The translations under genes and the position numbers were made by a program. From Actinomadura mexicana (GTDB taxonomy: Bacteria > Actinomycetota > Actinomycetes > Streptosporangiales > Streptosporangiaceae), in the NCBI RefSeq assembly GCF_900188105.1, contig NZ_FZNP01000010.1, positions 124,001-188,000 of the forward strand: 64,000 bases of DNA. Direction: 5' to 3'. The notes under the pieces were generated by a model that was not told where the DNA came from, ran no database searches, and was given only the letters and a program-made list of their open reading frames with translations. This document shows positions 63,234 through 64,000 of the stretch, in pieces. Each line of letters begins with the position of its first letter. Position 1 is the stretch's first letter.

Positions 63234-63722
63234 CTACCTGCCCATGTCGGGTCCGTGCGGCATCCGGTCCGAGGCGGGCCAGACGTACGGGAGATCGTCC
63301 GGCACGCCGGGGAACAGGGGCCGGTAGAAGCCGGGGTCCTTGCGGACGAGCGCCGAGCGGTGGCTGAGGTGGAAGGCCGGGTCGCCGAGCCAGGGCGGCA
63401 GCTCCCCCGCCGCGGCGAGCCGCTCCTGCCCGCGCGGGCGCCGGACGCCCCGCACCTCGGCGAGCTCGGCCGTCAGCGTCGCCGCGCAGGTGTCGCCGTG
63501 GCCGAGACCGCACCAGCGTCCGCAGATCTCCAGGCCGTACCGGACGAGCGCCTCCTCGTAGCCCGTCCACATGAGCGCCGCCGGGTGGCGCCGCCAGCCG
63601 TAGCCGGGCACGGTGAGCGCCCGCAGGACCTGGATGGTCTCGACGCGCTGCTTGCCGAGCCGCCGCCGGTCGAGGACCCCGGCCGTGGCCGTGAAGTCCG
63701 CGCACGGCAGAAAGGTCTGCAC
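63234..63722 (-). CDS. MSMEG_6728-family protein
   Basis: A 162-residue protein. The start MQTFLPCADFTATAGVLDRRRLGKQRVETIQVLRAL and the His/Arg-rich GYGWRRHPAALMWTGYEEAL are typical of the actinobacterial MSMEG_6728 family, which I recall as related to pyrimidine-dimer glycosylase (endonuclease V) folds. The C-terminus has HRSALVRKDPGFYRPLF. It may act on DNA; there is no proof here. ATG 63722. It lies 71 bases upstream of the PP2C gene on the same strand. Confidence 0.75.
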   Translation of the reverse strand: MQTFLPCADFTATAGVLDRRRLGKQRVETIQVLRALTVPGYGWRRHPAALMWTGYEEALVRYGLEICGRWCGLGHGDTCAATLTAELAEVRGVRRPRGQERLAAAGELPPWLGDPAFHLSHRSALVRKDPGFYRPLFPGVPDDLPYVWPASDRMPHGPDMGR

Positions 63723-63781
63723 ATGGCCCCCTCGGGTACGCCCGCCCCGGCATACCTACCCAGGGATCGGCGGGCAAGCGC

Positions 63782-63866
63782 CGCGGGCGCCCCGGGGTCA
63801 GCTCCGGGACGGTGCGGGACCTGACCCCGGGGCGCCCGCGGGTCAGGTCCGGGACGGTGCGGGACC
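63782..63866. repeat. Long inverted repeat with direct copy
   Basis: A perfect 19-bp stem (63782-63800 with 63822-63840) encloses a 21-base loop; GGTCAG-CTCCGGGACGG-like sequence of the loop recurs directly at 63841-63866. It lies at the 3' end of the last gene and may be its terminator. Confidence 0.8.
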
Positions 63867-64000
63867 GGAGGGCAGCAGCGCGGCGATCCCGGGCTTCAGC
63901 AGGCCGCGGACGTTCGCGTAGGACGTGCCGAAGTTCAGGTTGCCGCAGCCGTCGCTGCCGCCCGCCAGGAAGGAGAGCTCGAATCCCGCAGGGGTGAAGA
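63843..64000 (-). CDS. 3' end of an unidentified gene
   Basis: Only about 52 C-terminal residues are in the window, ending LLPSGPAPSRT before TGA. The piece has GGSDGCGNLNFGTSYANVRGLL, a Cys/Gly-rich turn that could be the end of a trypsin-like domain, but this is weak. A large hairpin follows the stop. Confidence 0.5.
   Translation of the reverse strand, partial: FTPAGFELSFLAGGSDGCGNLNFGTSYANVRGLLKPGIAALLPSGPAPSRT

Overview
The window is high-GC actinomycete chromosome. Evidence: uniformly GC-rich codons, many GTG starts, 1-4 base start/stop overlaps, a WhiB protein, a PdtaS-type kinase, an F420-type oxidoreductase, nickel superoxide dismutase with its protease, and a DasR-like regulator. 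The gene set fits Thermomonosporaceae/Actinomadura-like genomes, but the genus is an inference. I saw no rRNA, tRNA, CRISPR array, complete insertion sequence or prophage.

Layout. 1-1464: amino-acid ABC transporter (permease cut by the window edge). 1823-4034: malic enzyme, then divergent sodX/sodN. 4089-4967: two small housekeeping-type genes. 4978-18294: a sugar or sugar-acid catabolic island on the minus strand. It holds an enolase-superfamily sugar-acid dehydratase, a GH38 enzyme, a carbohydrate ABC transporter, a FadR-type regulator, an esterase, a secreted DUF protein, an SDR, an aldose-epimerase-like protein and a PhyH dioxygenase. Three near-identical 16-bp palindromes mark three promoters of this island, so it looks like one regulon. 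A broken 2-keto-3-deoxygluconate kinase (18375-18717) and a 93-nt direct repeat follow.

19235-25387 is a regulatory core: anti-sigma-like protein, SigF-type sigma factor, diacylglycerol-kinase-like protein, WhiB1-type protein with a perfect CRP-type half-site pair upstream, and PdtaS. 25465-32206 is a biotin and biotin-carboxylase region: bioF, a DasR-like regulator, bioB-bioD, a yefM-yoeB toxin-antitoxin pair, a BsaP-like biotin synthase helper and a biotin carboxylase. A second-type EF-G, a GntR/dehydrogenase divergent pair, a TetR regulator, two tandem VOC paralogues and a secreted esterase follow.

41576-49567 is a complete four-gene Wadjet (JetABCD) anti-plasmid system, with a decayed FAD oxidase beside it. 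49773-57034 holds a DMT exporter, a TrmB/LuxR-like regulator, a secreted protein resembling a subtilase without its catalytic domain, a small secreted protein preceded by a perfect KstR-type palindrome, and a secreted zinc carboxypeptidase.

57057-60771 holds an F420-type oxidoreductase and ferritin-like pair and, divergent from it, the most novel-looking element. This is a compact operon of two small homologous peptides, each with two cysteines and a shared leader-like block, followed by a membrane M50 zinc metalloprotease. It resembles a minimal RiPP or peptide-bacteriocin locus that I cannot match to a named class. The window ends with an antigen-85-like esterase, a GAF-PP2C phosphatase, an MSMEG_6728-type protein and the 3' end of an unidentified gene.
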